Origin: Urophycis tenuis
Lineage: Eukaryota > Chordata > Actinopteri > Gadiformes > Phycidae
Assembly: GCA_036785325.1 (NCBI GenBank)
Contig: JAXIVH010000044.1
Location: forward strand, 1,957,001 to 2,021,000
Direction of reading: 5' to 3'
Length of the DNA stretch: 64,000 nt
The position numbers were made by a program, and so were the translations under genes. The notes beneath the pieces were generated by a model. The model was not told the origin of the DNA. It searched no databases and saw only the letters and a program-made list of their open reading frames with translations. Every line of letters starts with the position of its first letter. Within the stretch, counting starts at the first letter, position 1. Positions 1 through 10,913 of the stretch are shown here, one piece after another.

Positions 1-125
1 TCGTTTTTTATATGGTGTTTGTCTAAGTGTTTTATGTTCGTTTGGTGAGTAGTTCTAGTGTGTTGTTGCGGTTGTTTCCCCCTGCAGCTTAAGCTGTTAG
101 GGGGAGCCGTTGTTTGTTTGTTTGT

Positions 126-1349
126 ATGGCTAATGAGTCATTAGCACGGATGGATACAAGGACAAACGACATAGGAACGGATAAAACAACAATGAGAACG
201 GACAATGGACATAAAATGGACAGACTGAGAAAAAATGAGAAGGAAATGATTGTCGACGGCCAAGCACAAGCACATGGTGAAGGTGGAGGGTTTGGGGAAT
301 CACATGGTGAAAGGGAAGAAGTGTATGGAGAGGAATTGACTGTAGATGTTGAGGTAGAGGGGAAGGAGCCAATATCCATGATGGATGTTTTGAAGGAAGT
401 AAAAAGAGCATGTGGAGTGGTGGTGGGATGCAGAGTGAAAGGAGACAGAAACTAAGAAATAACGATGAAGGATGAACGAGGAAAAGAAAAGCTAATGGAC
501 GGAGTGAGAGTGAAAGGGGTAATGGTTCATGCAAAAGACATTATAAACAATGAAATGGTAGTATCTTTTATAAACTTGCCCGTGTATTTGAAAGATGAGA
601 ATATTATTGGGAAAATAATACAGTGGGGAGTGAAGCCGACATCGGCGATTAGAAGGAGAATGTGGCCGGGGACCGATATAGCAGATGGAACACGTTATTT
701 GAAGGTGAAATTTAATGAAGAGGTGCGATCCCTACCATACTCTACAAAGTTTGAAACATTGAGAGGTGCGGAGTACTTCAGAGTCATTCATGACAGACAA
801 ATAAGAGTGTGTAGACTGTGCATAAAACCGGGACACTTATTCAGAGAGTGCCCGGAATTTAAGTGCTTCCGGTGCAAGCAAACAGGACATTATGCACGAG
901 ATTGCGAGGGGAGGAGCGAGACGGAGATCGTGGCAGTTCGGGAGGAGGCGGAGCCAGAGGTGGAGAACGGACGGGAGGAGGAGGAGGAGGGGAGCGATCC
1001 AAACGAGGAAGGAGACGACGAGGATGATGGGAGGAGAGACCAAGGGGAGAAGAAGACGCCGGCTCCAGACCTGAACATCATCATCGTGGAGGAGGAGCAG
1101 CGGGAGACCGAAGGAGAGGACCGGAGGGGGAGAGGCGGTGATCGAGGAGGGGAGAGCGGGAGAGCGGAGGTGGAGAAGGAGACGAGGAGACCAGACGACA
1201 GAGGGGGAGCGAGGAAGGAGCCAGAGGAGGAGGGGACGGCAGAGAGGAGAACGAACAGCAGGGAGAGGAGACAGGAGGACAGCGAGGAGCTGTCAGATAT
1301 GGACACCTCCACAGCCCAAAGGATAAGGGTGAAAGGAAAGCAGCCCTAG
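126..1349 (+). pseudogene. LINE-A ORF1, zinc-knuckle RNA-binding protein, one nonsense codon
   Basis: ORF1 of LINEs makes the nucleic-acid chaperone that coats the element RNA. The first ATG in this frame is at 126. The frame runs to a stop at 1347-1349 and is broken only by an in-frame TAA at 453-455. Downstream of that stop an RRM-like region leads to two CCHC knuckles at about 808-905, where CRLCIKPGHLFREC is followed by CFRCKQTGHYARDC. The C-terminal third, from about 920, is very rich in Glu, Arg and Asp and is probably disordered. Because the frame is otherwise open, the TAA is most simply a point mutation. ORF2 follows 74 bp downstream. The product is most likely dead, although translation could in principle restart at the ATG at 465. 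Confidence 0.8.
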
Positions 1350-1423
1350 CAGCCGGGAAAGCGAAAATGAGGAACGAAAGGATGAAGGGACTCAGATCAG
1401 GAATGTGAGGTAAAAACATAAAA

Positions 1424-4400
1424 ATGAATTGGGTTATTTTTCTTTGTGCTCTCATGGTCACTGTCACGTCGATAAATGTCAATGGGTTGAGAAATATAGA
1501 CAAATTAAAAGGAGTTTTGTACGTATACAGAAGCGATATAATATGTTTTCAAGAAACAAACTGGGATGAAGCAAAAATAAAGGAAGTCAAAGAGGTATGG
1601 AAAGGTGAAATATACTATAGCAATGGGGGGATAAACGCGAGAGGAGTCGCAATATTAATAAGAAAGGAGAAAGTGGAAGAGGTAAGAGTAGAATATAAAG
1701 ATAGTATAGGGAGACTATTAGCGATAGAATTCAAATATAAAAGGGTTAAATTTAGAATGATTAATGTATATATACCTAACATAGAGAAGGACAAAAGGAA
1801 AACCTTAGGGGAATTAAAAGGATTGATAACGAAGGAGAGCATTATAGTAGGGGATTTCAACATAAAATGTAGTAGGCTAGATATAGGGAAAGGAGTAGAG
1901 TTTAGACAGGAGGGGTCAAGTAGGGAATTGTTAGAAATAATGAGGGAGAAGAATCTGATAGATGTATGGAGGGATGAGAACCCGGAGAAGAGAGAGTTTA
2001 CGCGGAGACAGACGAGGGAGGGAGTTCTAAAACAGAGTAGGATAGATTTAGTATTAGTAGAGGGAGGGATGAAGGAATATATAGAGGACATAAAGCACCA
2101 AAGAAACAGTTTTAGTGACCATGACGGGGTTAGATTCAGATTTAAAGTAGGGAAAAAAGAGGTAGGGGGAGGGGTGTGGATAATGAATGTGGGGTACATA
2201 GAGGAGGAGGAATATAGGAGGCAGATGAAGGAAATGTGGGAGAGGGAAAGAGAGAAAAGAGAGGAAAATGGAGAGAGGATGAACATAGGGGAGAGATGGG
2301 AAGAAATAAAGGATGAAATTAAAAGGATAAGTATAAAATATAGCAAAAAAAGGAAAGAAAAAAGGAAAAGAGAAGAAAATAGACTTAGAATAAAAATGAG
2401 AGAGGAAATGGATAGAGCAGAGAGAGAGGAAGAAGATAACATGGAAAACTATATTAAAATCAAAATGGAATTGGAACAATATGAAAGAGAAAAATGCAGA
2501 GGAGCAATTTTAAGGGGGAAGGCAAGATATGCGATGGAAGGGGAAAAATGTACAAAATATTTTATGGGACTAGAGAAAGGAAAACAAAGGAAAACATATA
2601 TACATGAAATACAAAAAAAGGATGGAGGAATTATGGAGGATTATGTAGAGATACTGGAAACAGTACATGAATTTTACAAGGATTTATATAACAGAGAGGG
2701 AGTGGATAAAAGGAAGGTAGAGGAGATCTTAAATAGTGTAGAGAAAAGGTTGAGTGAGGAAGACAGGGTGTTCTGTGATGGAGAAATCAGAGAGAGAGAA
2801 ATAAGAGAAGCAATAGAGGGCTTGAATAGTGGGAAAAGTCCAGGAAGTGACGGAATAGGTGTGGAGTGGTATAAAATATATAAGAATGAAGTAGTGCCGA
2901 CTCTGGTGGAGGTGTATAGGGAAATGGAGAGAACAGGAAGGGTGCAGGAAAGGATGACAGAGGGAATGATCACAGTAATATATAAGAAAGGGAATAAAAC
3001 AGACCTTAAAAATTATAGACCAATCAGTTTACATTGTCCCTATCGTATCTGCTATATCTCTTCCTAACTATTAGCAAACAGAATAAAGAGAGTAATAGGT
3101 GAAATAGTACAGCCGACACAGTGCTACAGTGTTCCAGGAAGAGATATAGCAGATACGATAGGGACAGTTAGGGACGTGATAGAGCATATGAAAAGGGAAA
3201 GAGGAGGGATAGTGATAGGAATAGACTGGAACAAGGCTTTTGACAGGGTAGAACATGAGTTTTTGTTTAAAACATTAGAGAAGTTTGGGTTTGGACATAG
3301 GTTAGTGGGGTGGGTAGAAAGACTATATAGGGATGTTAGGAGTTGTGTTAAGGTGAATGGGGTGGTGACGGATAACTTTAAAATAGAGAGATCAATAAGA
3401 CAGGGGTGTCCACTGTCAGCTTTGCTGTATGCAATATCGGTGGAACCCCTGGCTTTAATAATTAAAAAAGATAAGGAGGTAAGAGGGATAGATTTACCAT
3501 ATGGGGGAAAATGTGTGGTGAACCATTATGCTGATGATACAACCATAACGGTGAGAGATGGGGAGAGCGTTAAAAGAGTGCTGGTTTTGGTGGAGGACTA
3601 CAGTAAAGCATCAGGGGCAAAAATAAACAAGGACAAATCTGAAATAATGTATATAGGAGAAGTGGACAGAGTGGAGACAGGCTTAAGAGAAGAGGGAAGA
3701 TATATAAAAGTTCTGGGAGTGAATTTAGGCATAAAGAGTAAAGAGGGGAGAGATGAGACGTGGACAGGGGTGATAAATAAAATCAGAACAGTGTGTATAA
3801 GATGGAAAGGGAGGAAGCTAAGGTTGAAAGGAAAAGTGATAGTGATAAATAGTCTATTGATGTCTGTTTGTGTGTATGTCATGAATGTAATAGAAATGCC
3901 AGAATGGGTAATGAATGAACTTAATAGGATAATTAATGACTTTATATGGGAGGGAAAAGGGATTAAAATAGCACATAAAACATTGATAGGGAAAAAAGAA
4001 AAAGGAGGTCTAAAACTAATAGACCTAGAAACAAAAAAAAACAGCGCTTAGAATTAAAACAATAAAAAAATACATGACAGGTAGGTGGAACTACGGATGG
4101 AAGGAACTTATGAAAAAATATATAAATGAGGTTGGAGGAATGGGGGAATATGTATGGTTCATGGCCTGTAAAAGAACAATGACAGGGGGAATGCCGGAGT
4201 ACTACAGAGAGGTAATGGAGGCTTGGAGAACCTTTTTACCTCGGTTAAAGTATGAAAATGAGAATTTAAGCACAATAGCAAATATGCCAATATTTTTGAA
4301 TGAATATATAAAACATAAGAATAAAACACTATATGAACCAAAGTTTATGGAGGGAGGAATAAAACAAATCAAAGATTTAATTTATGAGGTAATACCAGGT

Positions 4401-5080
4401 TTTTTAAGAGGGGAATGTATTTATGATGAAGTGAATGAAATAGAGGGGATGGAGAACAGAGAGAAAGTCAGGAGAATATATGAAACGATAAAGGAGAGTA
4501 TACCCATGGAATGGAAAGAAAAGATTAGAAATGAATGTGTATTTCAAAAGAATGAGGAAATCCCAAAAATATACCTTGAAAGAGAAGGAGAAAAATATGA
4601 AATGAAGAAAATGACAGTGAAGAAAATATATGGTTGGTTGATAGAGGACATATTTAAAGAACCAGCAGCGGTGAAGGTGTGGGAGAGGATGTTTGAGGAT
4701 TGGGAAGTCAAAGACATATGGGCAAATTGGAAAATAAAATACAATAGCATAGAATGTGATAATAATGACTTTTTAATAAAACACAATAGAATATACACAA
4801 ACGTAGTACTGAATGCAATCAACAGAGAAGTCAATGTGATGTGTGACATTTGTGGCAGTGATCGTGAGAGCTTTTTACTTTTTTTTTTGGAATGTAAAGA
4901 ATTAAAAGATTTTTTTGAATATCTAAAAAAGCTGATAAACAGGAACTGGAAAGATGAATTTGACCTGGAGGGAGAATGGAGGATGATACTATTATTTGGA
5001 ATTTGTGGTAAAGGAAGACATTATAACTTATGCAATCTAATACTAAGTCATGCAAGAATGGCTATAGTGATGATTCAAGA
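1424..5080 (+). pseudogene. LINE-A ORF2, endonuclease-reverse transcriptase, broken
   Basis: ORF2 supplies the nick and the reverse transcription for target-primed insertion. An endonuclease domain spans about 1450-2140: TSINVNGLRN, CFQETNWD, IIVGDFNIK and SFSDHDG hold the expected Asn, Glu, Asp/Asn and Asp-His residues. A coiled, charged linker follows. The RT covers about 2820-3640, with KSPGSDG, NYRPISL, DWNKAFDRVEH, RQGCPLSALLY and the catalytic YADD at about 3529-3540. Three breaks are visible. A 31-bp inverted copy of nearby sequence replaces part of the RT and brings in TAA at 3065-3067, but keeps the frame. One extra A in the run at 4033-4041 shifts the frame, so the next segment opens as 4074-5080. 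LINE-B then interrupts the gene at about 5077-5085. The C-terminal cysteine motif (CDICGSDRE) lies at about 4843. Confidence 0.85.
3035..3166. repeat. 31-bp perfect inverted repeat inside the LINE-A RT gene
   Basis: Positions 3035-3065 are the exact reverse complement of 3136-3166, with a 70-bp spacer. The right arm encodes a normal-looking RT segment (PGRDIADTIGT). The left arm sits where the conserved stretch after NYRPISL should be and reads as an unrelated peptide ending in TAA. The left arm is therefore the derived copy. The pattern is what an inter-strand template switch leaves behind. Confidence 0.9.
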
Positions 5081-8000
5081 TTCAAGATTCAAGAGACTTT
5101 ATTCATCCCGAGGGAAATTATTTTGCAACAGATCAAAACAGAAGGAAAAGAAATATACACAAAATAAAAATATACCTAAAATAAATAAAATAAAATAAAA
5201 TATACCCTAATATAAAAATATACCTAAAACAATTAACAACAATATAACAACAAACTAGAGTAACTTATAAACCAACTAACTAACTCCCAACTAACTAAAT
5301 AAATAAAAACCAACTAGCCTAACATTTTGTTATATTAGCATATACTTAACTTACTCAACTTAAGTGTAAGCTAATATACCCGTACAAACTATAATAGAAA
5401 CTAATAAATATATAAATATATCACAGTGAATGTGTAATGGAATAAGATGAGGTAGTGCGTCGTACCGCTACAGTAACTACGTAGGTATATATAATATACA
5501 GCAATACGTATAGTTCCCATGGCAGTACTAAATAAAGTGACTAAATGAATGAATAAAGTGAATACAGTGAATGCAGTGAATAAAGTGAATTCTGCAGTGA
5601 TGGTGCATTTAGAAGATGTGAGGTCCTCTAACGACCTGAAGTAGATGAGTTATAGAGTCTGATGGCCACAGGAAGAAAGGACTTCCTGTGGCGTTCTGTG
5701 GTACACCGGGGTGGAATGAGTCTATTGCTGAAGGCACTGCGGTATGAGGTCAGCACCTGGTGGAGAGGGTGAGCGTTGTTGTCTAGGATACTACGCAACT
5801 TGCGCAGCATCCTCCTCTCAGACACCTCCAACAAAGAGTCCAGTTGGACCCCCAGGACGGAGCCAGCCTTCCTGACGATCCTGCTGATCTTGTTGGCATC
5901 TGCTGACCTCAACCTGCTTCCCCAGCACGCGACCCCGAAGAAGATGGTACTGGCTACCACCGACTGGTAGAACATCTTAAGCATAGTATTACAGACGTTG
6001 AAGGACCGAAGCCTCCTCAGGAAATAAAGTCGGCTCTGGCCTTTCTTATACACAGCCTCAGTGTTCTTGGCCCAGTCCAGTTTATTGTCCAGGTGAACGC
6101 CCAGGTATTTGTAATCCTGGACAACGTCGACAGTCACCCCCTTGATGGAGATGGGTGTGGGGGTAGATTTCAACCTCCGGAAATCCACCACCAACTCCTT
6201 CATCTTGTTGGTGTTGAGCTGCAGATGGTTTAGCTCACACCACTCAACGAAGGAATCCACGACGCTCCTGTACTCCACATCGTTACCGTCACTAACACAT
6301 CCAACCACTGCAGAATCGTCTGAAAACTTCTGCAGATGGCAGGACTCCGAGTGGAACTGGAAGTCTGAGGTGTACAGGGTGAACAGGAACGGTGACAGAA
6401 CGGTCCCCTGTGGAGCCCCTGTGCTGCTGACCACAGTGTCAGACACACAGTCCTGCAGTCTGACAAACTGTGGTCGACCCGTTAGTAGTCCGTAATCCAG
6501 GAAACCAGGGAGGAGTCCACCATCATCGCCGTCAGCTTACTCTCCAACAGGGCAGGCCTGATAGTGTTGAAAGCACTGGAGAAGTCGAAAAACATGATTC
6601 TCACAGTGCTTCCGGGCCTGTCCAAGTGGGCGTAGGCACGGTGAAGCAGGAAGATGATGGCATCCTCCACTCCCAGCCTCGGCTGGTAGGCAAACTGCAG
6701 AGGGTCCAGCGATGCACTGACCAGGGGCCGAAGAAGTGACAGGACCAGCCTCTCCAGGGACTTCATCAGATGGGACGTCAGTGCCACCGGTAGTCATTAG
6801 AGGTGCTAGGACGCGCCTTCTTCGGTACTGGAACCAGGCAGGATGTCTTCCACAGCACAAGGACCCTCTCCAGACTCAGGCTCAGGTTGAAAATGTGCTG
6901 CAGGACTCCACTCAGCTGGGTAGCACACGTTTTGAGTACCCTCGGGCTGACGCCATCGGGACCTGCAGCCTTGCCTGGACGGAGCCTGCACAGCACCTTC
7001 CTCACCTGCTCTGCTGTGAAGGTCTGTGTGCCGTGAGTGGGGGCAGAAGGAGTCTGGTGATCTGGGTGATCTGATGGTGGGGGAGAGAGAGAAGGAGAGA
7101 GAACAGAGAGAGAGGGAGAGAGAACAGGCACGGTGTAGCTGTGGGGGGACGGTGTGGGAGGGGGGGGGGGGAGGTTCGGCAGCAGGGGGGGCAGCAGGGC
7201 TGGAGGTTCGAGGGGAGATGGTTGCAGAGGAGCTGGGGGAGCTGAGGGAGCTGAGGGGGGGGAAGACCGGAGCCCTCACATCAAATCTATTAAAAAACAG
7301 ATTCAGCTCGTTGGCCCAATCAGCCCCCCCCCCTGTTGTCTGGCTACCAGACTGTTTGTAGCCAGTGATGCTCCTCATGCCACTCCACACATCCCTCAGG
7401 TTGTTCTGCTGGAGTTTGTCCTCCAGCTTCCTCCTGTAGCTGTCTTTACCCTGCTGTATCTTCTCCCTCAGCTCCCTCTGAACACGCCTTATCTGCTCCC
7501 TATCGCCGTCTCTGAAGGCCCTCTTCTTCTCATTAAGCAGGCCCTTGATGTCTCTGGTAACCCACGGCTTGTTGTTTTGGAAACAGCGTACAGTCTGTGT
7601 GGGAACAACACTATCCACACAGAAGTTGATGTACCCTGTTATGCAGTCTGTGAGACCATCAAGGTCCTCACCATGTGACTCACAGAGCAAGTCCCAGTCG
7701 GTTGATTCAAAGCAGCCCCGCAAGGTCTCATCGGCCTCCTGTGACCATCTCTTTACAGTCCTGATGGTAACAGGCAGCCGCTGGACTAGAGGCTTATACA
7801 GTGGCTTGAGGTGGATGATGTTGTGGTCAGACCTTCCCAGTGGGGGAAGCGCAGTGGAACTGTATGCCTCCTTAACATTGGCATACAGCAGGTCCAGTGT
7901 TTTGTTTTCCCTGGTGGGACAGTCCACAAACTGCTTGAAGGAGGGCAGTGTTGCAGCCAGAGTGACGTGGTTGAAGTCCCCAGATATCGCGATGAAGGCG

Positions 8001-8835
8001 TCTGGGTGCTGTGTCTGAAGTCTCGCGACGACGGAGTGGGTGACGTCAGTCGCAAGCGCAGCGTTTGCCGACGGTGGAACGTAAACAACGAGCATGATCA
8101 CGTGAGAAAACTCGCGCGGCAGATAGAAGGGTCTTAAGCTCACTGCAAGCAATTCAATGTCCGGGCTACACACACGTTCCTTTACAGTAACATGCCCAGG
8201 AAAACACCACTTGTTGTTAACAAGAATAGCAAGTCCCCCACCTTTCCTCTTGCCACTCTCCTGGTGTGTCCTGTCTGCCCGAACAGTGAGGAAGCCGTCC
8301 ACAGTTACGAGGGAGTCCGGGGTGTCTTCATGGAGCCATGTCTCCGTGAAACACAGCACACTGCTCTCACGATAAACCCGCTGATTCCTCACCAAGCCTG
8401 CGAGCTCATCCATCTTGTTCGCGAGCGATCTCACGTTTCCCATGGTGATCGAAGGGAGATAGGGCTTATATCTCCGCTTCTCCTCCCGCTGTTTACGTCC
8501 AGCCCTACATCCCCTATAACTCCTCTTGAGTTCTTTAGGTATTTCAACCCGTATCCACGAGGGTGATTGTATCGACATCAACTGACTCCGACTGTAAACA
8601 AAGCCTCCGTTATGGGGAGCCATGGCGGAGACGCTTAATCCGTAAAAAGTGTCTCGAATGAATGAAAACACGGCGAAAAGTTCCAAAACCTGGTTGGCTA
8701 CAGTTGGCACTACTAGTTACTAAAAAAAGAAATGCTATAAAACAAACGATACTCCTAATAAATAACTAAAAGTAGGAAAAGAGAGAGAGAGCGTCTGCTG
8801 CTGGCTGCAGGTAGACCCGCGCCGGAAGAAGAGGT
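5077..8835 (-). mobile_element. LINE-B, CR1/L2/Rex-type non-LTR retrotransposon inserted in LINE-A
   Basis: A nearly full-length LINE lies on the minus strand. Its coding region occupies 5628-8623. Its 5' leader (8624 to about 8832) is GC-rich at its start, and its AT-rich 3' UTR (about 5085-5627) ends in a short tandem tail of TTGAATC units at 5077-5095. The 3' part contains the sequence read on the plus strand as TTTATTCATCCCGAGGGAAA, similar to the 3' ends of LINE-C and of the tail near 56.75 kb. The protein matches LINE-C closely by eye, so the two belong to one family. I place it in the CR1/L2/Rex1 group; the exact clade needs a tree. Confidence 0.8.
5628..8623 (-). pseudogene. LINE-B endonuclease-reverse transcriptase, three frameshifts
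   Basis: The ATG at 8623 (MAPHNGGF) is the first in frame; the frame is open a little further upstream but with no better start. The endonuclease occupies about 8450-7800 (GNVRSLANK, CFTETWLHE, ISGDFNHV, LGRSDHN). After a charged linker the RT covers about 7000-6050, with GKAAGPDG, DYR followed by VALTSHLMKS, FDFSSAFN, GAPQGTVLSPFLF and the catalytic FSDD in place of YADD. LINE-C also has FSDD, so this is a family trait and not damage. Frameshifts fall at about 7110, at about 6790 (loss of 4 bp between short ACCG repeats) and at about 6491 (one base lost). The protein ends at a stop at 5628-5630. The element is no longer able to make a full product. Confidence 0.85.
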
Positions 8836-9018
8836 GAGAGGAACTATGCACATTTTGATAAGAAGAAAGTGAATGTAACTTCCCTATTCAAGTCAATATT
8901 AAAAAGAGATATAAATCTAATGTGTTTATATGGAAAAGAAGAAATTAAAAGTTATTTTGTAGAAGGAACTTCATTTATAAAAGAAAAAGAAGGAGGAGGT
9001 CTAATGTACATATGGTGA
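8836..9018 (+). pseudogene. Distal C-terminus of LINE-A ORF2
   Basis: The plus strand here reads through an open frame that includes HFDKKKVNVTSLFKSILKRD and ends in GGGLMYIW with a TGA stop at 9016-9018. Its Lys/Glu-rich composition and A/G-rich codon use match ORF2 upstream of LINE-B and differ from LINE-B itself. I infer that it is the displaced end of the same ORF2. The exact junction with LINE-B is uncertain by about 15 bp and I could not find a clear target-site duplication. Confidence 0.7.
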
Positions 9019-9196
9019 AGGGTTAGTTTGAAACACTTAAATAGGGAAGTCACATAAGGGTTTTTTGTTTCTGTATGTGGTGTTTTTTGGTGTTAAATAA
9101 TTTGTGGGGTAATAAGGGGCAACGTGTAGATCGAATGTAAGTAACTGGACTGTGTAAACTTGTGAATTGTAAAATAAAAAAGATTTAAAAAAAAAA

Positions 9197-9790
9197 GATA
9201 GAGCTGCTTGTGTACACTTCTGTAGACACAGGTTCAAGTCCTGTTGAGGTTGGTGCTGATTAACTCTTTATGTTGTCATGTCATCAATTGTCTAACTTCT
9301 AAGTCAAGTATAACCTCTGACAATGTCATAGAAAGCGTCATGGTGGTGCAGTGGATAGAGCTGCTTGTGTACACTTCTGTAGACACAGGTTCAAGTCCTG
9401 TTGAGGTTTGTGCTGATTAACTCTTTATGTTGTCATGTCATCAATTGTCTGACTTCTAAGTCAAGTATAACCTCTGACAATGTCATAGAAAGCATCATGG
9501 TGGTGCAGTGGATAGAGCTGCTTGTGTACAGTTCTGTAGACACAGGTTCAAGTCCTGTTGAGGTTGGTGCTGATTAACTCTTTATGTTGTCATGTCATCA
9601 ATTGTCTGACTTCTAAGTCAAGTATAACCTCCGAACATATCAGAGAAACCATCCCAGTGGTGCAGTGGATTGAGCCGCTTGTGCAGAGTTCTGGAGACAG
9701 GGGTTCTAATTCCTGGTCGAGCTGTTTGTTGTCTCTTCTGTAACTCTAACACTGTCATGAGATTTTGATGTCAAGTATAACCTTCGCTGC
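9197..9790 (+). repeat. Tandem 157-bp tRNA-like repeat, four copies (first partial)
   Basis: The unit recurs with a period of 157 bp, measured from the same word at 9204, 9361 and 9518. A fourth, more diverged copy starts near 9650. Each complete unit contains a polymerase III A box and B box with tRNA-like spacing. The first copy starts abruptly in the middle of the A-box region, directly after the A-rich tail of LINE-A, so LINE-A appears to have inserted into this array. I cannot fold the units into a canonical tRNA, so they are tRNA-derived repeats and not tRNA genes. Confidence 0.75.
9344..9398 (+). promoter_or_regulatory. Internal RNA polymerase III promoter (A and B boxes) in a tRNA-like unit
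   Basis: TGGTGCAGTGG at 9344-9354 fits the A-box consensus TRGYNNARNGG at every position. GGTTCAAGTCC at 9388-9398 fits the B-box core. The same pair occurs again 157 bp downstream, at about 9501-9555. Such a pair is enough to bind TFIIIC in tRNA genes and SINEs. Whether this copy is transcribed is unknown. Confidence 0.6.
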
Positions 9791-9870
9791 TGTCGTAGAC
9801 TGGCCCTGTGGGTAGGAATCTCTGGTAGATGCCTGCTTCAGGTCGGAGGCTGGTTCAAGTCCAGAGCTTG

Positions 9871-9974
9871 GTACAGTGTACAGCCTCTGACCCAAACCAG
9901 GCTCAGACCCATGGAGGGTGGTGTACAGCGTACGCCACCCTCCATGGGTCTTAGTCAGAGGCTGTACAGTGTAC
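9871..9974. repeat. Long hairpin-forming inverted repeat
   Basis: The outer arms 9871-9891 and 9954-9974 are perfect 21-bp reverse complements. The inner arms 9906-9921 and 9935-9950 are perfect 16-bp reverse complements around a 13-bp loop. The arms are separated by short unpaired stretches, so a transcript could fold into a stem of about 100 nt. A smaller hairpin (CATGGAGGC paired with GCCTCCATG) follows directly. A tRNA-like B box (GGTTCAAGTCC) lies just upstream at about 9852. Confidence 0.85.
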
Positions 9975-10373
9975 ATGGAGGCTGTGCCTCCATGGGTCAG
10001 GGGGTCAGTTAGTACAAGAAGTAGTTTTCTCAAATGTCATTTTTAACAAAACATCTTCAGTGAGAAAGCTATACCTGGGTATATTCTGGGTTCTAATCCC
10101 CCACCCACTCACAGGAATGGATGAATGCAATTTCATCCATTTAGACTCTCACCCAGACACACATCAGGCTTCACAGGACTGGAATGTCTTCAGACTCTCA
10201 CCCAGACACACATCACCCTAAGCAGGACTTGAACCCATGTCTTCAGAACAGTGTGTGTAGGAGCTCTCAAGTGCACCACAGGGACACCAACAAGGATTGT
10301 GTGAGGTTTTGCTGCACATTACAATCAACATGACAGTGTTTGTTGTAAAAACTTCCAACTCCACATTTTTTTT

Positions 10374-10440
10374 GGCATGAGTTGAACCCATGACTCAAGA
10401 TCAGATCAACAGCAGCTCTATCCATTGTGCCACTGAGCCA
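10374..10440 (-). pseudogene. tRNA-like relic with A and B boxes
   Basis: On the minus strand TGGCACAATGG (10422-10432) matches the A-box consensus and GGTTCAACTC (10379-10388) resembles a B box. The ends do not pair into an acceptor stem, so this is not a working tRNA. Further B-box-like words occur at about 10100 and 10225. The whole stretch 9.8-10.56 kb, otherwise without genes, looks like decayed tRNA-derived sequence in both orientations. Confidence 0.5.
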
Positions 10441-10584
10441 CTTGCCATAGATTGAGTCAATGTGTAGTTGACTTTACAATTCAATGTCACTTTGTAAAGA
10501 GTCAATAATCCAAATGCAGATTGTAGGACATGTTTTCAGCATGCTAAATACATAATGTCAATTTATCTATTGCAAATAACCAGT

Positions 10585-10657
10585 AGCCTGAACAGGGACT
10601 TGAACCCTGGACCCTCAGATTAAAAGTCTGATGCTCTACCAGCTGAGCTACCCAGGC
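10585..10657 (-). tRNA. tRNA-Lys (anticodon TTT)
   Basis: The minus strand gives a 73-nt cloverleaf: acceptor GCCTGGG pairing with TTCAGGC (two G-U pairs), D arm GCTCAGCTGGTAGAGC, anticodon arm CAGACTTTTAATCTG with TTT, and T arm CCAGGGTTCAAGTCCCTG. It matches the vertebrate tRNA-Lys(TTT) sequence closely, with small changes in the acceptor stem and D loop. No CCA is encoded, as expected for a eukaryote. The discriminator base reads T, which is unusual for this tRNA and may weaken charging. I see no run of T of four or more directly downstream on the minus strand, so termination is uncertain. Confidence 0.85.
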
Positions 10658-10887
10658 TTCATGAAAATTGTAGAAGGTTGTGTCTTACAATGACAATTCA
10701 GGTTTGAGGCCCGCCTTCTCTAATCTATTGCATTCTTCAGCATTTCACTATCAGTTAGAGACAGCACAGAGAAAACACTTTATTTAAACAGCAACAAATA
10801 CAGTCGGGGCAGTAGAATAATAATCAGTAATCATTGATCACTGGTTAAATAGGGAAGAGGTGTAATGGCAACAGCACATATGTGTGT

Positions 10888-10913
10888 ACACACACACACA
10901 CACACACACACAC
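10888..10913 (+). repeat. (AC)13 microsatellite
   Basis: This is a perfect dinucleotide run. The flanks at 10.66-10.86 kb and 10.92-11.15 kb hold no coding region. The stretch 10940-11000 resembles one arm of the inverted repeat at 14440-14643. Confidence 0.95.

Larger units (their letters stand above)
1..9196 (+). mobile_element. LINE-A, Tx1/L1-like non-LTR retrotransposon, split by LINE-B
   Basis: This is a long A/G-rich non-LTR retrotransposon with two open reading frames on the plus strand, a 3' UTR at 9019-9170 and an A-rich tail at about 9171-9196. ORF1 carries zinc knuckles and ORF2 carries an apurinic-type endonuclease, a reverse transcriptase and a C-terminal cysteine motif, which is the layout of the L1/Tx1 group. 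The strongly purine-rich coding strand also fits that group. LINE-B occupies about 5077-8835 within ORF2, and the reading frame for the last part of ORF2 resumes after it. The 5' end is not identifiable and may lie before the window. The clade assignment is from motif memory, without a tree. Confidence 0.8.

Noticed and set aside
890..1503. Minus-strand Ser/Pro-rich frames opposite LINE-A ORF1
   Set aside because: Shadow of the Glu/Arg-rich tail of ORF1.
1615..2479. Minus-strand Ser/Leu/Phe-rich frames of 141-275 codons resembling membrane proteins
   Set aside because: They are the mirror image of the A/G-rich LINE-A ORF2 and have no start context or domain.
9755..10033. 92-codon minus-strand frame over the hairpin
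   Set aside because: It consists of the inverted repeat and tRNA-like sequence and has no similarity to a protein I know.
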